Below, one piece after another: positions 37,487 through 47,049 of a DNA stretch of 64,000 bases. The notes under the pieces were generated by a model. It searched no databases. It saw only the letters and a program-made list of their open reading frames with translations, and was not told where the DNA came from. The first letter of the stretch is position 1. Each line of letters starts with the position of its first letter. This DNA is from Chloroflexota bacterium. GTDB lineage: Bacteria; Chloroflexota; Dehalococcoidia; Lucifugimonadales; UBA3495. The translations under genes were made by a program, and so were the position numbers. The stretch lies in the NCBI GenBank assembly GCA_028873965.1, contig JAPPMU010000019.1:58820-122819 (forward strand), in the 5' to 3' direction.

Positions 37487-39271
37487 TTACACTCCTAAAG
37501 GCCATACCCACATGATGGCCGGGATGCATACCACGACGATCACGATTTCCAGCGGCAGACCCATTCTCAGGTAGTCCGCGAACCGGTAACCGCCAGGGCC
37601 CATCACAATGGTGTTGGACTGGTGCCCGATGGGCGAAAGGAACGCCGACGATCCGCCGATGGCGACGGCCATCAGGAACGGGTCCAGGGACGCGCCGATG
37701 TTTTCGGCTACGTTGATGCCGATAGGAGCCATCAGGATCACGGCGGCGGCGTTATTGATCACGGCGGACAGCAACATTGTCGTGACGAGCACGATTCCCA
37801 GCATCGCCCAGGGAGGTAAGGCGGCGCCCAGGTCCCCGAACGTCGCCGCGATACGTGCTGCGCCGCCGGTCGTTTCCAGCGCCTCGCCCACGGGTATCAT
37901 GGCCCCCAGCAGTACGATGACCGGCCAGTCGATGGCCTCGTAGGCTTCCTCCAGGCTGACGACGCGGGTTACCAGCAGGACGACCACCGCGGCCACGAAG
38001 GACACCTGTACCGACAGAAGGCCGAAGGAGGTCAGCAGAAGGGCGGTGGCGAACACGGCCAGCGGAAACAGCAGACGCCGGCGTTGTCCAATGCGCAGTT
38101 CGCGCTCGGCCAGGGGCAGCAATCCCAGCCGGGGCAGCGCCGTTTGCACCGCCTCTTCCTGTCCCTGGAGGAGCAGAACGTCGCCCAGCCTGAAGTTGAT
38201 ATGCCGGAGCCGGCGGACGAACCGTTGTCCCCGCCGGGACACTCCCAATAGATTCAACCCGAATTCCGAATGCAGGCGAAGTTCCCGGGCGCTCCGATCC
38301 TGGGCCAGGCTGCCCGGGGTCACGATGGCCTCCACTATGGCGACGTTTTCCGGATCCAGGGTTTGGCTGATCTCCGACTGAGCGTCCTCCGAGCCCGCCA
38401 GTTCAAGCCCGGTGTTGACCATGAAAGCAGCCAACTCTTCAGGGTCGGCCTCAATGATCAAGATGTCGTTGGCGTCGATTATCTGGTAGCTGGACGGCGC
38501 GCCGTAAACGATGCCCCGGTGCAACAGCCCGGCGATGGTGACGTCTTCATCGGCGAAATCTTCGATGTCTCCCAGCCGCCGTCCCACAAACCTGGAGTCC
38601 TCCGGGACCCGCACTTCGGTCATGTAGCTTTCGATGTCCACCGTGTCACCCAGGGACAAGGGCGTCTGGCGTGACGGAATCAGGCGCCAGCCCACCAACA
38701 CGATGAAGACCACGCCGGCGGCGGTTACCATGAGCCCGACCAGCGTGAAGTCAAACATTTGGAACGGAGCGCCTAGCCGCTCCTCTCGAAAGTTGGCGAT
38801 GATCACGTTGGGCGGCGTCCCGATGAGGGTGATCATCCCTCCCAGCAGCGAGGTGAACGCCAGGGGCATCAGATAACGCGAGGGCGGGTGTTCGCTCCGG
38901 TTGGATACCCGGATCGCCACCGGCAAGAGCAGGCTGACCGCGCCTACGTTGTTCATGAACGCCGACAGGAAAGCGGTCATACCTGACAGCGCCGCGATCC
39001 TCACGGTCAGGAGTTCCGGTATCCGCGAATACCAACCGGCGATCACGTCCACCACGCCGGAGTTGTACAAGGCCCGGCTCAGCACCAGTACCGCGGCGAC
39101 GGTGATCACCGCCGGGTGCCCGAACCCCTTGTAGGCTTCCGCTGCGGGCACGATTCCCGCGATTGCCAGCACCAGCAGAGCCAGCACGGCAACGATGTCA
39201 TAGCGCCACTTGCCAACTATGAACAGCACCAGGGAGAGCGCGAGGACTGCAAATACAATGGCCTCATTCAT
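37487..39271 (-). CDS. SLC13-type permease with two TrkA-C domains
   Basis: 594 residues. N-terminal half has 5-6 membrane spans with LLGGMITLIGTPPNVIIA; C-terminal half repeats the fold with SSAFLSPIGHQSNTIVMG. These paired GTPPN and SNT motifs are the Na+/substrate sites of the divalent-anion symporter (SLC13) family. Residues about 200-390 carry two TrkA-C-like cytoplasmic domains (DSRFVGRRLGDIE and ELRLHSEFGLNLLGVSRRG), as in SLC13 proteins such as the sulfate and dicarboxylate permeases. Likely uptake of sulfate, dicarboxylate or another anion. ATG at 39271. Downstream of nothing on its strand; the carboxyltransferase gene follows it. Confidence 0.87.
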   Translation of the reverse strand: MNEAIVFAVLALSLVLFIVGKWRYDIVAVLALLVLAIAGIVPAAEAYKGFGHPAVITVAAVLVLSRALYNSGVVDVIAGWYSRIPELLTVRIAALSGMTAFLSAFMNNVGAVSLLLPVAIRVSNRSEHPPSRYLMPLAFTSLLGGMITLIGTPPNVIIANFREERLGAPFQMFDFTLVGLMVTAAGVVFIVLVGWRLIPSRQTPLSLGDTVDIESYMTEVRVPEDSRFVGRRLGDIEDFADEDVTIAGLLHRGIVYGAPSSYQIIDANDILIIEADPEELAAFMVNTGLELAGSEDAQSEISQTLDPENVAIVEAIVTPGSLAQDRSARELRLHSEFGLNLLGVSRRGQRFVRRLRHINFRLGDVLLLQGQEEAVQTALPRLGLLPLAERELRIGQRRRLLFPLAVFATALLLTSFGLLSVQVSFVAAVVVLLVTRVVSLEEAYEAIDWPVIVLLGAMIPVGEALETTGGAARIAATFGDLGAALPPWAMLGIVLVTTMLLSAVINNAAAVILMAPIGINVAENIGASLDPFLMAVAIGGSSAFLSPIGHQSNTIVMGPGGYRFADYLRMGLPLEIVIVVVCIPAIMWVWPLGV

Positions 39272-39756
39272 CTGGCGCTCTCCCTCGGGACATGGCTACG
39301 CTCGGCGGGAGCGTTTGAACACGCGCTGGGCTCGTCGGAACCGCCGGCGCCCGGCGCGCTGAAGGTTACCTAGTCTATGCGGGGACGACTTCACTGCCCC
39401 ATCTGTTGGCTTCAAAATGCGCGGCTACGTCGCGGATTATATCGCAACGGGATCGTGAAACCTTGCCACGCTCCCATCCGCGACAAGCGAAAACGGGGCC
39501 GGTGCAGAGTCCATCCCGGCGATAGATGTCAGAAGCAGGATTTACGGGATTTTATGATTTTCAGGATGTTCACAAATCCCGAAAATATTCTAATCCGGCT
39601 AATCCTGCTTCTGACAATGACTTTGCACAAGCTCTGACGCGGTAACGGGTTCAGAGATGTCCGGCAGCAATTGGCGGTATAGTGTGATCACGCCAATATT
39701 CTCATGCAGCGAGCCCGGTCCGGCCCCTGCAATCACACCACATAACGGAGCTCAGA
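39272..39756. other. Intergenic region with one family C repeat
   Basis: 485 bp with divergent genes on either side. Holds the family C repeat at 39529-39615 and a TATAGT box at 39678-39683 without a clear -35. No gene or RNA seen. Confidence 0.5.
39529..39615. repeat. Palindromic repeat, family C
   Basis: TCAGAAGCAGGATTTACGGG opens and AATCCTGCTTCTGA closes an imperfect palindrome of about 87 bp. Other copy at 12089-12239. Confidence 0.82.
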
Positions 39757-40611
39757 ATGAACGCGCCGGCTAACCGCATCGATTTGCTGGAACACGAAGC
39801 AAAAATGCTTCTCGATTTCCTCGGAGACCTTCCCCGGGACTCCTGGACGTCCGACAGCGCCTGCGAAGGCTGGACCGTCGCCGACGTGATCGGACACCTC
39901 ACCAGCGTTGACCTGTCGACCCGCCTGATCCGGGGGCTGCACGGCGATCATTCGCCGCCGGAGGGCTCGCCCCCTCCCGAACAGCACGATGAAGACGCTT
40001 TCGCCCGGAGCATCTACCAACGGGCCGTCGACGCCAACCAGCGATTGGGAGACGGGCTGCTGGCAGACTTCACGGAGCGCATCAGTGAGACTGTCGCCCT
40101 CTTCCGGCAGGTACAGCCTGACCAGTGGCACAACCTGGTCTATTGGCCGGCCGGGCCCATGCTCATGGATACCTTGCTGACCCAGCGCATCGCCGAGCTG
40201 ACCATGCACGGGTGGGACATCCGCTCACGGTTGGAAGACGACTTCCACCTTTCCGACGGCAGCGTGGCGGCCCTGCTGGACACGGTGGACCGGGCCGCCC
40301 GGCGGGCTTTCCGTCCCGACCCGCTGCTGGCGGGACGTCCCCTGCGTTACCGGTTCAGCATCGACCGCCCCGAACGCCGCGTGTTGGACCTGATCCTGAG
40401 CGGCGGCGACGCCGAGATCATCGAAGCGGCGGATGGCGCAAACCCCACGGATCCGGCTGACGTGATCTTTGAATGTGACGGCGAGACCTGCGTCCTTATC
40501 CTGTACGGGCGACTGACCCCGGACGACGCGGTCTCGGCGCGCCGGCTCTCAGTGGCGGCAGGCGACCCATATGTCGCCTCAACCTTCGGCGACCGGTTCG
40601 TGGGTGGCTGA
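39757..40611 (+). CDS. Mycothiol-dependent maleylpyruvate isomerase-family protein (DinB-like fold)
   Basis: 284 residues. N-terminal four-helix bundle with RIDLLEHEAKMLLDFLG, DSWTSDSACEGWTVADVIGHLTSVD (the conserved W-----C-GW-V-DV--H-- metal-site motif), and AELTMHGWDIRSRL (second His). C-terminal domain, from about 185, is a second alpha/beta part with ECDGETCVLILYGRL. The family includes mycothiol-dependent maleylpyruvate isomerase and S-transferases, but most members are uncharacterised. Mycothiol use is family knowledge, not shown here. ATG at 39757 after GGAGCTCAGA. A gentisate-dioxygenase-like gene 17 kb away could give its substrate, but there is no operon link. Confidence 0.78.
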   Translation: MNAPANRIDLLEHEAKMLLDFLGDLPRDSWTSDSACEGWTVADVIGHLTSVDLSTRLIRGLHGDHSPPEGSPPPEQHDEDAFARSIYQRAVDANQRLGDGLLADFTERISETVALFRQVQPDQWHNLVYWPAGPMLMDTLLTQRIAELTMHGWDIRSRLEDDFHLSDGSVAALLDTVDRAARRAFRPDPLLAGRPLRYRFSIDRPERRVLDLILSGGDAEIIEAADGANPTDPADVIFECDGETCVLILYGRLTPDDAVSARRLSVAAGDPYVASTFGDRFVGG

Positions 40612-40642
40612 AGCGAGGGTATGGGGAGCCCAAGGCGCTACG

Positions 40643-40778
40643 CTCACGCGTAACCCAGTTTCCGCAAACCTGTCATTGAGAGGAGCGAAGCGACGTGGCA
40701 ATCCCGTTAGCGTAGCGACTCCTGGCGGCAACGAGATTGCTACGCTGCGCTCGCAATGACAAATTGGGTACGCGTGAG
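40643..40778. repeat. Family A repeat with CTCACGCGTAACCCAGTTT outer arms
   Basis: Core 40672-40760 (GTCATTGAGAGGAGCGAAGC to GCTGCGCTCGCAATGAC); outer arms CTCACGCGTAACCCAGTTT and AAATTGGGTACGCGTGAG. At a convergent junction between the mycothiol-family gene and typA. Confidence 0.85.
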
Positions 40779-40783
40779 TGGCG

Positions 40784-42622
40784 CTACACCCGGACGCGAA
40801 CCCCGTCTCGGCGCCGGCGCTTGCGGTCCAGGGCGGAGAGTTTCATCTTGCGGATGCGCAGATTCTGCGGCGTAACCTCCACCAGCTCGTCGTCGGAGAT
40901 GAACTCCAGGGTCTCCTCCAGGCTCATCCGGATCGTGGCGTTCAGCCGCTCGGCGACGTCGGCCGTTGACGAGCGCATGTTGGTCAGCTTCTTTTCCTTG
41001 CAGACGTTGATCTCGATGTCGCCTTCCTGGCGGCGGCTGCCCACCACCATGCCCTCGTACACCGGGGTGCCGGGATCGATGAACGTGTCCCCCCGGCGTT
41101 GGGCGTTGAGCAGGCCATAGGTCACTGCCGCGCCGCCTTCGGATGCCACCAGCGCCCCGCCGCGCTGCCCCTTGATGTCGCCCTGCATCAACTCGTAGGA
41201 GTCGAAGCTGCTGTTTTTCACGCCGTCGCCGCGCGTGGTGCGGAGGAAGAAGGCGTTGAAGCCGATCAGGCCGCGGGTGGGTATCCTGTACTCCAGGTGC
41301 ACGTAGCCGTCGTCGCCGTAGCGCATGTCGCGGAGTTGCCCCAGGTGGGCGGCCAGGTATTCCGTCAGCACGCCGACGTAATCCTCACGCGTGCTGATGG
41401 TCAGGATTTCGTAGGGCTCGTGGATCTTGCCGTCAACCGTTTTGGTAACCGGCATCGGCCGGGAAACCTGGAACTCGAACTGTTCACGGCGCATCGTTTC
41501 GACCAGGATGGACAGGTGCAGCTCGCCGCGGCCCGCTACCTCGAAGATATCGGGGCTGGAGGTGGTCTCAACGCGCAGACTCACGTTGGTGCGGAGCTCC
41601 CGTATGAGCCGCTCGTAGAGGTTGCGCGATGTGCAACGCCCACCCTCGCGTCCCACGAACGGGGAGGTGCTGACGCCGAAGGTCATGCGCACCGTCGGTT
41701 CCTGGATGTCGATGCTGGGCAAGGGCCGCGGGTCCTCCGCGCTGGCGATGGTGTCACCGATAGCCACGCCCTCCGGACCGGTCACGGCCACAATGTCCCC
41801 GGCGCGGGCCTCGGAAACCTCAACTCGTTCCATGCCGTGGAACACGAAGATGCGTTCCAGGCTGTGCGTGGTTGCCTCCCCATCCCGCGCGATTAACGCC
41901 ACGTTCTCCCGCAATCGCAGCGCGCCGTTGGTGACGCGGCCCACGGCTACCTGACCCAGGTAGTTGTCGTAGTCCAAAGCGGCCACCAGCATCTGTAGCG
42001 GGGCGTCGGGATCACCCGCCGGCGGCGGCACCGCATCCAGTATGGCGTCAAACAGCGGCTGCATGTCCGTGCCCGGCCGGCCCGGATCGACGGTGGCGTA
42101 ACCCTGTTTGGCCGACGTGTACAGCACCGGGAAATCCAGTTGCTCGGCGTCGGTGGCCAGCTCGAGGAACAGGTCCTGGACCAGACTGAGCACCTCGTCG
42201 ATGCGCGCCTCGGGCCGGTCGATCTTGTTGATGACCACCATGGGCTTGACGTTCTGCTGCAACGCCTGGCGCAGCACGTAGGTGGTTTGGGGCATGGGGC
42301 CGTCGACGGCGTCAACCAGCAACAGGCAGCCGTCGGCCATGTTCATGACCCGTTCCACCTCGCCGCTGAAGTCGGCGTGGCCCGGCGTGTCGATGATGTT
42401 GATCCTGACGCCGCGATAGGAGACGGATGCGTTCTTGGCCAGGATGGTGATGCCTCGCTCGCGCTCCAGCGGGTTGGTGTCCATGATCAGCTCGCCCACC
42501 TGCTGGTGAGCGCGAAAGACCTGGCCCTGTTTCAGCAGCGCGTCAACCAGCGTGGTTTTGCCGTGGTCAACGTGGGCGATGATGGCCAGGTTGCGTATGT
42601 CGTTGTTGGGGCAGTCGTTCAA
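40784..42622 (-). CDS. typA: TypA/BipA translational GTPase
   Basis: 612 residues, full TypA/BipA. G domain: [13 protein letters not shown] (G1, 14-26), [16 protein letters not shown] (G3), [13 protein letters not shown] (G4), then domain II beta barrel, EF-G-like domains III and V, and the BipA-specific C-terminal region with [10 protein letters not shown] and RRDGVRVRV at the end. It binds 70S ribosomes and supports growth under cold and other stress. A TTG at 42622, with GAGGTG upstream, is the only plausible start, as the G1 box is close to it. It is transcribed away from the M20 gene. This is the clearest housekeeping gene in the window. Confidence 0.95.
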   Translation of the reverse strand: MNDCPNNDIRNLAIIAHVDHGKTTLVDALLKQGQVFRAHQQVGELIMDTNPLERERGITILAKNASVSYRGVRINIIDTPGHADFSGEVERVMNMADGCLLLVDAVDGPMPQTTYVLRQALQQNVKPMVVINKIDRPEARIDEVLSLVQDLFLELATDAEQLDFPVLYTSAKQGYATVDPGRPGTDMQPLFDAILDAVPPPAGDPDAPLQMLVAALDYDNYLGQVAVGRVTNGALRLRENVALIARDGEATTHSLERIFVFHGMERVEVSEARAGDIVAVTGPEGVAIGDTIASAEDPRPLPSIDIQEPTVRMTFGVSTSPFVGREGGRCTSRNLYERLIRELRTNVSLRVETTSSPDIFEVAGRGELHLSILVETMRREQFEFQVSRPMPVTKTVDGKIHEPYEILTISTREDYVGVLTEYLAAHLGQLRDMRYGDDGYVHLEYRIPTRGLIGFNAFFLRTTRGDGVKNSSFDSYELMQGDIKGQRGGALVASEGGAAVTYGLLNAQRRGDTFIDPGTPVYEGMVVGSRRQEGDIEINVCKEKKLTNMRSSTADVAERLNATIRMSLEETLEFISDDELVEVTPQNLRIRKMKLSALDRKRRRRDGVRVRV

Positions 42623-42724
42623 GCGTATTCACCTCGCGCGGAATCTAGAATATCATCCATTCCATCGAATCCGCAGACCAAACGAACGAGGCCATCTCCC
42701 TCAGCAAACAGGAGCGCCAGAGTC

Positions 42725-43960
42725 ATGACCAGCCTTAACACCGCATCCAAGGACGCGCTCGCGTCGAGTTCCAACTCCACCATCGAAGGATCGAAACAGG
42801 AGCTGTTCGACCTCTCCAAAGATGTCCACGCCCATCCGGAACTGAACTACCAGGAATTTTACTCGTCCAACGCCCTGGCCGGATTCCTGGAGAAGCACAG
42901 CCTCCAGGTGGAGCGCGGCGTCGGCGGCGTAGAAACGGCATTCAGGGCCACCATCCCCGGCGGCGCCGGCGAAGGCCCGACCATCGCGGTGCTGGCCGAA
43001 TACGACGCGTTGCCTGAGATCGGCCACGGCTGCGGCCATAACCTCATCGCCATGGCCGCCATGGGCGCGGCGCTGGGACTCCAGGCCAACGCGGCGGACC
43101 TGCCCGGCCGTATCGAGATCATCGGCACGCCGGCCGAGGAGGGCGGCGGCGGCAAGATCCGCCTGCTGGAGGCCGGCGTGTTCGACGGCGTGGACGCCAC
43201 CCTCTCGTCCCACCCGTTCTCCAATCGCACCGTGATACCGGCAGCCGCGCCCAAGGGCGAGAGCTGGAGCCTGGCCATGGTGGGCTACCGTTATATGTTC
43301 CACGGTCGGGCCGCCCACGCCGCCGCCGCGCCCGAGGCCGGCATCAACGCGCTGAACGCGGTGATCCACCTGTTCACCGGCATCGACGCCCTGCGCCAGC
43401 ACCTGCGCGATGACGTGCGGATGCACGGCGTGATTACCGACGGCGGGCTGGCTCCTAACGTGGTGCCGGAATTCGCCGCCGCCAACTTCATGCTGCGGTC
43501 CCGGGACGGGCAATACCTGAGCAACGAGGTGGTGGGCAAGGTGGCCGCGATCGCTGAGGGAGCGGCGGCCATGACCGGCGCGCGCCTGGAGGTCGAGGAG
43601 TTTTACCCCTTCTACGAGAACGTGCAGCCCAACGTGGTGCTGGCCCAGGCAGTAGCCGCCAACATCCAGGCCCTGGGCATCCGGCTGGACGAGCCCGTGT
43701 CCGGCCGCGCCGGCAGCGGCGCGTCCACCGATTTCGGCAACGTCAGCCAGGCCATGCCCGCCTTCGAGCTGCGCTACGCCGTCAGCGAGACGCCGGTGGC
43801 GTCGCACACCCGGGACATGTGCGCGACGGCGATCACGGATTTTGCGCTGTCCAACGCGCTGTCCGTCGCCAAGGCCCTGAGCCTGACCGCCAGCGACCTG
43901 CTGCGCGACGCGACGCTGGTCGAGGCCGCCAAGAGCGAGTTCGCCGAGCGCAGCGGCTAG
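42725..43960 (+). CDS. M20-family amidohydrolase/peptidase (p-aminobenzoyl-glutamate or indole-amide hydrolase-like)
   Basis: 411 residues starting MTSLNTASKDALASS. Two-zinc M20 fold: KDVHAHPELNYQEFYS, AVLAEYDALPEIGHGCGHN (metal site), GTPAEEGGGGK (E-E pair), YMFHGRAAHAAAAPEAGIN (dimerisation domain), SHTRDM near the end with the last metal His. These are typical of the AbgB/IAA-amide-hydrolase branch, which cleaves N-acyl or peptide-like amide bonds. ATG at 42725 after AGGAGCG at 14-15 nt. It converges with the RidA gene across family B and A elements. A longer frame starting at 42140 is in the shadow of typA. Confidence 0.87.
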   Translation: MTSLNTASKDALASSSNSTIEGSKQELFDLSKDVHAHPELNYQEFYSSNALAGFLEKHSLQVERGVGGVETAFRATIPGGAGEGPTIAVLAEYDALPEIGHGCGHNLIAMAAMGAALGLQANAADLPGRIEIIGTPAEEGGGGKIRLLEAGVFDGVDATLSSHPFSNRTVIPAAAPKGESWSLAMVGYRYMFHGRAAHAAAAPEAGINALNAVIHLFTGIDALRQHLRDDVRMHGVITDGGLAPNVVPEFAAANFMLRSRDGQYLSNEVVGKVAAIAEGAAAMTGARLEVEEFYPFYENVQPNVVLAQAVAANIQALGIRLDEPVSGRAGSGASTDFGNVSQAMPAFELRYAVSETPVASHTRDMCATAITDFALSNALSVAKALSLTASDLLRDATLVEAAKSEFAERSG

Positions 43961-43985
43961 CGGCAGCGCCCGAGCGGTTTGTCAT

Positions 43986-44147
43986 AGGACTTACGCAGTT
44001 GGGAGACTTTACACCGTCATTCCCGCGAAAGCGGGAATCCAGTGGCCGAAATCGTTAACAGTGTTCCAGATTCGTTCACTGTGAAGCCTATGGATTCCTG
44101 CTTGCGCAGGAATGACGGGTTTGTAATTTCAAGTGCGTAACTCCTAT
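43986..44147. repeat. Composite palindromic element, family B core with TAGGACTTACGCAGTTG terminal repeats
   Basis: Core 44016-44116 (GTCATTCCCGCGAAAGCGGG to CCTGCTTGCGCAGGAATGAC). Outer arms CATAGGACTTACGCAGTTG and CAAGTGCGTAACTCCTATG match at 17 of 19 positions as inverted copies. Directly abuts a family A repeat. Convergent junction. Confidence 0.85.
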
Positions 44148-44238
44148 GTCATTGCGAGCGAAGCGCGGCAATCTCGTCGCCGAAGGAGTCACGGCTCGGT
44201 CAACGAGATCGCCACGTCGCTTCGCTCCTCGCGATGAC
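44148..44238. repeat. Palindromic repeat, family A
   Basis: GTCATTGCGAGCGAAGCGCG to CTTCGCTCCTCGCGATGAC. Side by side with the family B element before it. Confidence 0.88.
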
Positions 44239-44258
44239 AAACGGAGCGAGGTGAGTCC

Positions 44259-44729
44259 CTAGTCGTTGACCTCGACGATCATTTCGATCTCGATGGGCAT
44301 ACCGCCGGGCAGCGTGGCCATGCCCACGGCGGAACGGGCGTGCCGTCCCCGGTCGCCGTAGAGACTGATCAGCAGGTCCGAGGCGCCGTTGGCCACCCGG
44401 GGCGTGTCGCCGAAGTCCGGCGTGGAGTTGACCATGGCCAGCAGCTTGACGATGTGGCTCACGTTGTCCAGGTCGCCGATGGCGCCTTTCAGAACGGTGA
44501 GCAAGTTCAGCATGGTCTGCCGCGCGCAGTCGTAGCCCTGCTCGACGGTCACCTCGCCGCCCAGCTTACCCGTGTGCAGCAGCCCGCCCCCGGGCAGGCC
44601 CGGCCCGGTTCCCGACAGGAACACCAGGTTGCCAGTGCGCACGTAGGGAATGATGTTGCCCGCTCCCGGCGGCCGGGGCGGGGGTAGCTCGTAGCCCAGT
44701 TCTTTCAGCTTGTTCTCAATCTCCGGCAT
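44259..44729 (-). CDS. RidA/YjgF-family deaminase-like protein
   Basis: 156 residues, longer subgroup (YjgH-like) with a short N-terminal helix MPEIENKLKELGYELPPP. Core chorismate-mutase-like fold with LVFLSGTGPGLPGG, the trimer-face strand, and RHARSAVGMATLPGG with the conserved Arg that binds the substrate carboxylate, then IEIEMIVEV. RidA proteins hydrolyse reactive enamine/imine intermediates released by PLP enzymes. Three aminotransferases in this window could produce such intermediates. ATG at 44729 after AAAGGAGCGATCCG. Convergent with the M20 gene. Confidence 0.86.
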   Translation of the reverse strand: MPEIENKLKELGYELPPPRPPGAGNIIPYVRTGNLVFLSGTGPGLPGGGLLHTGKLGGEVTVEQGYDCARQTMLNLLTVLKGAIGDLDNVSHIVKLLAMVNSTPDFGDTPRVANGASDLLISLYGDRGRHARSAVGMATLPGGMPIEIEMIVEVND

Positions 44730-45058
44730 CGGATCGCTCCTTTGGTGTTCCGTCTTGTCGTCCCGCGCGAATGGCCGTGCGCCGCGAAATTGGCAGGCGT
44801 CCGGCGGGTGCGCCAGATAGTATCACGCGGCATTGGTGAACGGGACAAAATCCGGCCGTGACTCACGGGCACTCATTCTTCCGCCCGCAGTCCACGCACC
44901 GATACTCGCGGGCTTCGTCAATAGCCTACCCCGGCGCCGGCGTCCGCATGAACACCTGGGCGATTTCTTCCGCCGCAGCGTCTATCCCGAGGTGGCAATG
45001 GCCGCGCCGGACGACCTCTCTTTCCGCTTGCGTGGCATATTGGCGGCCCTGATCTCCG
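44730..45058. other. Intergenic region of no recognised content
   Basis: 329 bp between the RidA gene and the restriction-modification genes. Reading frames exist but none is convincing; YRCVDCGRKNEC on the minus strand hints at a zinc-ribbon scrap but could be chance. Confidence 0.4.
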
Positions 45059-45745
45059 TCAGTGTCCTGCGATACCTTGCAGAATGGGCATCAGTTCGTT
45101 CACGCTGGTCACATAACTGAACGGGGTCTGTTGCCTCACCAAGCCACGGAGTTGCGCCAACCGGGCTGCGGTATAGTACGGGCCGTCCACAAGAATGAAC
45201 AAGGCCACGCCGTTATTGCGGCGAGGCAGGAAATTCCGTAGCAGAGTTTCGAGTTCGATGAATTGGTTATCCTGATTGCCGCCTCCTTCCCGCGTGTACT
45301 TTTGAGCGGCGTAACAAGTAACCCCGCCCGTGAGCCATTGAAAATCTATCGACTTGGATGGACGTGGAGCATTGCCCAGAGCAGCGCCAGTAGCAATCTG
45401 ACCGTCCCCGGTCACGTACAGCGCTTCCCGGCCTGTCGATTTGAGCTTCTGGAACCGTTGCACATGCGGCAACCGGCATACATAGTCGGCAGCGGCGACC
45501 TCATGGATGTTCTGCCGCCTCGCTTCCTTCGCCAGGGTTGCCGCTAAAGGTCCAGTGGGATTGGCGTCAAGGTCTCGCCAGAAATCTTCCGGCGGGATCC
45601 CGAACTGATCCGAAAAGTGCTGTATTCGAGTTGCCAATCGGTCTGACCGATTGGCAACTTCAGCCTCGACCTCACGCAGATTGGCTCGGTTGATCGCTTG
45701 CTCGTTGGCCTCAAAATCAAGGGGTTCAATTGGGTGGTGAACCAT
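45059..45745 (-). CDS. Probable type II restriction endonuclease (partner of the adjacent methylase)
   Basis: 228 residues from an ATG at 45745 (MVHHPIEPLDFEANEQ); an earlier in-frame ATG at 45790 overlaps more of the methylase. Helical N-terminal part, then KSIDFQWLTGGVTCYAAQKYT (a PD-(D/E)xK-like D...QK layout) and REGGGNQDNQFIELETLL, followed by hydrophobic strands ALFILVDGPYYTAARLAQL. It overlaps the methylase gene by 20 bp and is read from the same transcript. I infer restriction from this context and the D-QK layout; specificity is unknown. Confidence 0.65.
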   Translation of the reverse strand: MVHHPIEPLDFEANEQAINRANLREVEAEVANRSDRLATRIQHFSDQFGIPPEDFWRDLDANPTGPLAATLAKEARRQNIHEVAAADYVCRLPHVQRFQKLKSTGREALYVTGDGQIATGAALGNAPRPSKSIDFQWLTGGVTCYAAQKYTREGGGNQDNQFIELETLLRNFLPRRNNGVALFILVDGPYYTAARLAQLRGLVRQQTPFSYVTSVNELMPILQGIAGH

Positions 45746-46754
45746 CACAAATCCCACTGTCAGAAACCAGGGAATAATCGACGTCTGCATCGTTCAGCCG
45801 CCGCTCGATCACGCTTCGGGCGGCAGGTGAGTTGTCCATACCGATAAATCGCCGGCCCTGCCTGGCCGCTTGCAATAGCGATGCCCCGCTCCCCGCGTAG
45901 CAGTCCAGCACCGTATCGCCGGGGTTGGAAGACGTACCGATGATGCGTTCAAGCATGGCCGCGTTTTTCTGGGTCGGATAGGCTGGACGTTGCGGGTCTT
46001 TGTACCACCAAACGTCTTGGGGCAACGCGCCCGCCGCTTCATCAGCGTAACGGATTTTGCGGGGATTGCCGTTGGCGCTCCAGTGGATCATCCCCAGGGC
46101 ATCGAGTTCGTCCAGTCTCTCCGGTGGGTAGCGCCAATGCCTGCCGGGAGGCGGGTTCAATCCGCGCCAGGGTTGTCCGGTTGGTCCATTGGCAGTTTGC
46201 CCCGGAGCGTGCAGGGGCGTAGTGGTGAACCGACGGCCACCCTTGTCTGTCTTGGGATACAATCGCTTCAACTGTTCGGCGCTCAAAGGTTCGAGTTGAG
46301 GGTTCCACGTTACCGGACCGGGCGACATTGAGTAGAACAGGATCGTGTCTTTGATGTTGCCATACGAATGGCGGTCAAAGTTCTTGGGATTGCACTTGAC
46401 CCTGGCAATGCTGTTGCGGAAGTTCCTTGCCCCGAAAACCTCGTCCATGACCAACCGCACGTGATGCTCCATCTTGGTGTCGATATGGACGTATATCGAT
46501 GCCTGCTCTGCCATGATCTTGCGTATGGCCCGCAGGCGGGACGCCAGAGCTTCCAGGTACTCATCGCCCTGGGTTCTGTCGGAATAAGCGGGCAACCCTG
46601 ACGCGCTGACGCTGTTGGCGCGGTGGTGGTCTATCAAAAATTCGTTGCTGGTTCCAAAAGGCGGGTCGATATAGACCAATTCGACCACTATCTGCATCTC
46701 CGTCAGTCTGCGCAACCCTTCCGCGTTGTCACCAAAGTACAGCAGATTAGACAC
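45726..46754 (-). CDS. Type II DNA methyltransferase, beta class (N4/N6)
   Basis: 342 residues starting with GTG at 46754 (GGAGGGA upstream). Motif IV near the N-terminus reads VYIDPPFGTSNEF (D30 to F33), and motif I is near the C-terminus in DTVLDCYAGSGASL, with RFIGMDNS next. This IV-then-I order defines the beta class. Target-recognition region in between, with KGGRRFTTTPLHAPGQT and PPGRHWRYPPERLDEL as in many type II N4-C or N6-A methylases. Works with the overlapping restriction gene to protect host sites. Base composition is a bit more even than in neighbours. Confidence 0.87.
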   Translation of the reverse strand: MSNLLYFGDNAEGLRRLTEMQIVVELVYIDPPFGTSNEFLIDHHRANSVSASGLPAYSDRTQGDEYLEALASRLRAIRKIMAEQASIYVHIDTKMEHHVRLVMDEVFGARNFRNSIARVKCNPKNFDRHSYGNIKDTILFYSMSPGPVTWNPQLEPLSAEQLKRLYPKTDKGGRRFTTTPLHAPGQTANGPTGQPWRGLNPPPGRHWRYPPERLDELDALGMIHWSANGNPRKIRYADEAAGALPQDVWWYKDPQRPAYPTQKNAAMLERIIGTSSNPGDTVLDCYAGSGASLLQAARQGRRFIGMDNSPAARSVIERRLNDADVDYSLVSDSGICDGSPPN

Positions 46755-47049
46755 GATCCCACTCCCTCCAGGTCATCCGGGGATTGCGGGTTTCACGCGG
46801 TCCGATAAGCACACTATACGGAAGTTGCTTACCCGCCGCGTTCCGCGCCAGTATCCCCATCTGGCCGGCGGTGTCAAGTTGCCGGCGGTTATGCCGCAGG
46901 GCTATCACACATGAACGATTTTAGTACTTTCATACCGGCGAAAGCCGGTATCCAGTAACCGAAGTCGGCTGTTTCCTTGCGAATATCAAGCCAATAACAG
47001 GCCCTGGACTCCGGCTTTCGCCAGAGTGACGCCGTTGTAATTTCATATG
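46755..47049. other. Intergenic region with a family B repeat next to a transposase stump
   Basis: Upstream of the methylase gene. The family B copy at 46931-47030 occupies the middle. No gene seen. Confidence 0.5.
46931..47030. repeat. Palindromic repeat, family B (variant)
   Basis: CATACCGGCGAAAGCCGGTATCC to CTCCGGCTTTCGCCAGAGTGAC. About 100 bp; right arm uses GCCGGAG instead of CCTGC. It lies right at the break of the IS1595-type stump (47050). Confidence 0.78.

Noticed and set aside
44833..45120. 95-codon frame on the plus strand before the restriction-modification genes
   Set aside because: No motif; overlaps the restriction gene end; codon content not convincing.
46931..47030. The family B copy as a terminal repeat of the IS1595 stump
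   Set aside because: Its sequence matches the genome-wide family B core, not an IS1595-type end.
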